DNA from: Alphaproteobacteria bacterium
GTDB lineage: Bacteria; Pseudomonadota; Alphaproteobacteria; RF32; CAG-239
Assembly: GCA_017635595.1 (NCBI GenBank)
Contig: JAGBLF010000004.1
Span: 1 to 64,000, forward strand
Direction of reading: 5' to 3'
DNA length: 64,000 nucleotides
The notes under the pieces were generated by a model. That model worked only from the letters and a program-made list of their open reading frames with translations, made no database searches and was not told the origin of the DNA. The position numbers and the translations under genes were made by a program. Positions within the stretch are counted from its first letter, which is position 1, and each line of letters opens with the position of its first letter. Positions 63,938 through 64,000 of the stretch are shown piece after piece.

Positions 63938-64000
63938 TTAAGCTTTGACCCCGCCGGCACCCGGTGCTTTCGGGGCATTTTCATCCAGAGGCCAACGCGG
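63938..64000 (-). CDS. C-terminal end of a partial gene upstream of nth
   Basis: The last 20 codons of a minus-strand frame read through the window edge and end in a stop at 63938-63940. The tail is Pro/Ala/Gly-rich (PLDENAPKAPGAGGVKA). It abuts the nth start with no spacing, implying translational coupling. The product cannot be told from this much. Confidence 0.55.
   Translation of the reverse strand, partial: PRWPLDENAPKAPGAGGVKA

Overview
This 64 kb window looks like chromosome from an anaerobic, AT-leaning alphaproteobacterium, probably a host-associated (gut-type) lineage near Rhodospirillales. The lexA promoter carries a GTTC-N7-GTTC SOS box, the alphaproteobacterial form. dksA encodes the single-cysteine DksA usual in that class. 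There is an ELM1-type protein, and SecA, SerS, AccA, TrpS, RNase G, LexA and endonuclease III are all proteobacterial in style. The metabolism is fermentative: [FeFe] hydrogenases, AdhE and a Rex repressor, a set better known from Firmicutes. No rRNA, intact tRNA, CRISPR array or transposase was seen.

Layout. 1-6.4 kb: accessory-looking DNA with structured repeats, two paralogous TIM-barrel genes, an exported UGSC-like protein, and small lipoprotein and membrane genes. 6.5-15.6 kb: a PHP phosphatase, then a seven-gene operon (2Fe-2S protein, PAS-containing sensory-type [FeFe] hydrogenase, SpoIIE/PP2C phosphatase, second 2Fe-2S protein, second [FeFe] hydrogenase, adhE, rex). Its promoter contains a perfect 18-bp Rex operator. 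15.7-24.2 kb: a short cation-efflux protein and the pbpC/alpha-2-macroglobulin pair. 24.3-28.5 kb: a four-domain kinase/pyrophosphatase-like/Nudix/Nudix fusion overlapping a NADAR-like gene, another Nudix gene and a HAD phosphatase. 28.6-34.5 kb: antiporter, methyltransferase, small genes, lexA and accA. 34.6-40.1 kb: a membrane protein, yejA-yejB without yejEF, a 98-bp tandem repeat, and ELM1. 40.2-50.5 kb: DnaJ-like, parvulin, secA, trpS, serS, HD hydrolase. 50.5-56.6 kb: HAD, a degenerate MEMO-AMMECR1 fusion, an M49-like metallopeptidase, small envelope proteins and a pilin. 56.7-62.3 kb: dksA, maf, RNase G, yacG, and an Mla-type lipid transport operon (STAS-MlaE, MlaF, MlaD, PqiC-like lipoprotein). 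62.4-64 kb: two small genes, nth and the end of a partial gene.

How it works together. The central operon is a self-contained redox module. When NADH/NAD+ is high, Rex should release the promoter, so that electrons go to H2 (hydrogenase) and ethanol (AdhE). The PAS-type hydrogenase plus phosphatase probably form an H2/redox-sensing signalling branch. The envelope genes (SecA, parvulin, PbpC/A2M, Mla) fit a Gram-negative cell.

The least expected signals are the Rex/H2/ethanol operon with its operator, three dispersed genes sharing a pilin-like C-x2-[LM]-A-x2-[ND]-W head motif, the kinase/PPase/Nudix/Nudix-NADAR pair, the degenerate MEMO-AMMECR1 fusion, and the 98-bp tandem repeat where yejEF would be expected. 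All family assignments come from reading motifs; no database search was run.
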